A DNA stretch of 64,000 nucleotides from Methylomonas rapida (GTDB taxonomy: Bacteria > Pseudomonadota > Gammaproteobacteria > Methylococcales > Methylomonadaceae): assembly GCF_024360925.2 (NCBI RefSeq), contig NZ_CP113517.1:1364001-1428000 (forward strand), given 5' to 3'. Position numbers and translations under genes: made by a program. The notes under the pieces are model-generated. The model was not told where the DNA came from. It saw nothing but the letters and a program-made list of their open reading frames with translations, and did no database searches. This document shows positions 62,359 through 64,000 of this stretch, piece by piece; position 1 is the first letter of the stretch, and every line of letters starts with the position of its first letter.

Positions 62359-62703
62359 ATGAAAACAGTGAATGTCAGCGGTTTAAAGAACAATCCTAGC
62401 GAAGCGCTACGCATGGCTCACGAGGATATGGTTCTGGTCATGAATCGAAATGAACCGGACGCTGTAATGGTCGGCCTCAAATCCGCCAAAATCATTGGAA
62501 TGCCGGGTGTGCGTAAAGCCTTGGCGACAGCCTTGTTCAAGGACGGAAATTTATCCCTCGCTCGCTCCGCCAAACTGGCCGATATGCCGTTGGCAAACTT
62601 TATTGCGCACGTCTCGCGCCTCGGTATTTCCGTCATCGATCAAACGGCCGATGAAGTCGAGGATGATTTGGACACTCTGGACCAGTGGCTCAACCAAGCC
62701 TGA
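62359..62703 (+). CDS. UPF0175 family antitoxin-like protein
   Basis: 114 residues. The N-terminal 50 residues resemble a Phd-type fold (VNVSGLKNNPSEALRMAHEDMVLVMNRNEPDAVMVGL), and the second half is the UPF0175 helix pair (LSLARSAKLADMPLANFIAHVSRLGISVID). It is followed after six bases by a PIN-like toxin. TATAAT near 62324 may be part of its promoter. A partner role in toxin neutralisation is likely. Confidence 0.85.
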   Translation: MKTVNVSGLKNNPSEALRMAHEDMVLVMNRNEPDAVMVGLKSAKIIGMPGVRKALATALFKDGNLSLARSAKLADMPLANFIAHVSRLGISVIDQTADEVEDDLDTLDQWLNQA

Positions 62704-62709
62704 TCGCGG

Positions 62710-63198
62710 ATGACCAAAAACGTCATTGTCGATGCCAGTCCATTGATCGGACTGGCGTTGGTGGAGGGTTTAATCTGGCTGCCCCAGTTATTTGGCGAGG
62801 TTTTCGTACCTGAATCGGTGAAACAGGAAGTGTTACCCGGCAAATCGGCGCCGGGTGAACAAGCGCTGTTCCATGCATTCGATTCAGGTTGGTTAACGGT
62901 ATGGCATGAATCCATCACACCACGTTTGGATATCGACCTGGACGCTGGTGAAACGGATTGCATCAACATCGCGCTATCGTCACCCGAAAACTATTTGCTG
63001 ATGATGGACGAACGTGCCGGCCGGGCTGTGGCCAAAGAATATCAACTGCAGGTCGTCGGTACGGCCGCCGTCATTGGCCTAGCCAAGAAACAAGGTTTGA
63101 TTGCGTCTGCTCGAGCGGCTTTTGAAGTCTTCCACCGATCGGATTTTCGGATTTCGGCTACGGTAATCAACAAAATCCTGGCGAGTGTCGGCGAGTGA
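62710..63198 (+). CDS. DUF3368 PIN-like nuclease, putative toxin
   Basis: 162 residues. IVDASPLIGLALVEGL (first Asp), the metal Asp/Glu region in DLDAGETDCINIAL and LLMMDERAGRAVA match the PIN-like DUF3368 family, which pairs with UPF0175 antitoxins. It probably cuts RNA when free of its partner. The pair may stabilise the element. Confidence 0.87.
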   Translation: MTKNVIVDASPLIGLALVEGLIWLPQLFGEVFVPESVKQEVLPGKSAPGEQALFHAFDSGWLTVWHESITPRLDIDLDAGETDCINIALSSPENYLLMMDERAGRAVAKEYQLQVVGTAAVIGLAKKQGLIASARAAFEVFHRSDFRISATVINKILASVGE

Positions 63199-63318
63199 TC
63201 CAGTCGTTATGCAAGCCATTTTTCTTTGCCCTAAAAAATGGCTTTGAGTTAAAAACCGACTTGGAACGTTAGTTCATTCGCGATAGGATTGCCCAACCGC
63301 TTAAGCATGGAGAATACA

Positions 63319-63936
63319 ATGTCTTCACAGTCATCACTGTCAGATCGGTTCAAACGGCCCAGCCAATCGATTCAAACTCGATCAAATCACGCAATGTTTA
63401 ATGGCCATCATGCAACTATCGATTGTCCCGAATGCCATCGAATCATGGTACCGCGCGTCATTACCTATTACGGGCAACCAACAAAATCGATTTGTCCTTT
63501 TTGCGGAAACACTTTTGCATCGTTCCCATCGGGTTTTAAACGATTTATCCATTCCAGATACTCAGATATTCCTTCCTTCTCAGTTCTTAAAAAACTGGCA
63601 ACGATAACGATATGTCTCGTAGCGCTATGGTTCGTTGCTGACTGGGGAAACCTCTCAGATAACGTCAGTTTGTTTGCCGGATTCGGAACAGCGTTTTTTC
63701 TTGCGATGACATTGGCTGAATTGGTATTTCAGGGAGTTGAGCGTCTGGCAGCCAAGTTTTTTCATCAAAGTAACTATTATTGGGCGACAATGGTACTAGT
63801 TTCGATGTTTATTGCCCATGAGTATCCGTCGGTAGCTGGCTATGTTGCTCTATTTTTCTTTATGATTATTGCTCGTGGTTTTGTTGCTGCCTTTATCCTA
63901 ACCCCGAAAAAACCAATGAAATCCACGTTTCAATAA
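63319..63936 (+). CDS. Membrane protein with an N-terminal zinc ribbon
   Basis: 205 residues from the ATG at 63319, chosen for the GGAGA six bases upstream. A zinc ribbon (CPECHRIMVP ... CPFCGN) is followed by three to four membrane helices (ITICLVALWFVADWG, LFAGFGTAFFLAMTLAELVF, MVLVSMFIAHEY, VALFFFMIIARGFVAAFIL). I do not recognise the family. It lies inside the integrative element, after the toxin-antitoxin pair. Nothing is seen in the last 64 bases of the window. Confidence 0.65.
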   Translation: MSSQSSLSDRFKRPSQSIQTRSNHAMFNGHHATIDCPECHRIMVPRVITYYGQPTKSICPFCGNTFASFPSGFKRFIHSRYSDIPSFSVLKKLATITICLVALWFVADWGNLSDNVSLFAGFGTAFFLAMTLAELVFQGVERLAAKFFHQSNYYWATMVLVSMFIAHEYPSVAGYVALFFFMIIARGFVAAFILTPKKPMKSTFQ

Positions 63937-64000
63937 TTGATCAGCCCGCGGGCTCGATTATATTGTCCTATCTGGTCAATCAGATCCCGTCTGTTTTGCC

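Overview
The window looks like a chromosome segment of a gammaproteobacterial methylotroph or methanotroph, Methylomonas/Methylobacter-like. This is inferred from a formylmethanofuran-dehydrogenase-type FhcA, an exosortase A/EpsI exopolysaccharide locus, a class I adenylate cyclase, ftsYEX order and a cytochrome oxidase assembly cluster. No rRNA gene, CRISPR array or replication origin was seen.

Layout. (1) 1-6579: cytochrome c oxidase assembly genes (DUF2909, SURF1, a SCO-like protein), then one uninterrupted ORF that joins heme A synthase CtaA to the SRP receptor FtsY, then a hairpin repeat, an Rpn-type nuclease gene, ftsE, ftsX and ycgN. (2) 6555-25739: a minus-strand, mostly AT-rich exopolysaccharide locus with an O-glycosylation ligase, about eight glycosyltransferases, a sulfotransferase, a polysaccharide deacetylase, a pyruvyltransferase, Wzm/Wzt ABC export and several unknowns. 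Divergently from it run exosortase A (XrtA-EpsI) and an asparagine-synthetase-like protein that lacks the glutaminase cysteine. (3) 29702-30127 hemJ, flanked by composite repeats. (4) 30544-40463: a plus-strand signalling cluster with a TPR protein, a degenerate receiver-like protein, a COG2229/MglA-like GTPase, two roadblock-type proteins, an Aer-like PAS protein, a PhnD-fold protein without signal peptide, a histidine phosphatase, class I adenylate cyclase, an EF-hand protein, a PilZ protein and a YbdD-like protein. (5) 40629-44181: K+/H+ antiporter and the agmatine-to-putrescine pair AguB/AguA. (6) 44897-57254: a zinc-starvation island with zur, a ZnuD-like receptor, a ZigA-like COG0523 GTPase, a ZIP transporter, DUF1826, an FhcA paralogue, folE2, hisI and a second COG0523 GTPase, with three Zur-box-like palindromes. 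Several members are broken (DUF1826, thrS, queD, a third COG0523 gene), and an IS1380 element has jumped in with a visible TCAAG duplication. (7) 57569-end: the left end of an integrative element in tRNA-Asn, with a 3' tRNA remnant, tyrosine integrase, Fic protein, lytic transglycosylase, FlhD/FlhC-like (SetD/SetC-type) activators, a toxin-antitoxin pair and a membrane protein. Its right end is outside the window.

Most notable: the CtaA-FtsY fusion, a Zur-linked copy of a C1-pathway enzyme, the GTPase/roadblock/PAS/adenylate cyclase cluster, and the visibly decaying set of zinc-related paralogues. Family assignments are from reading motifs, not from database searches.
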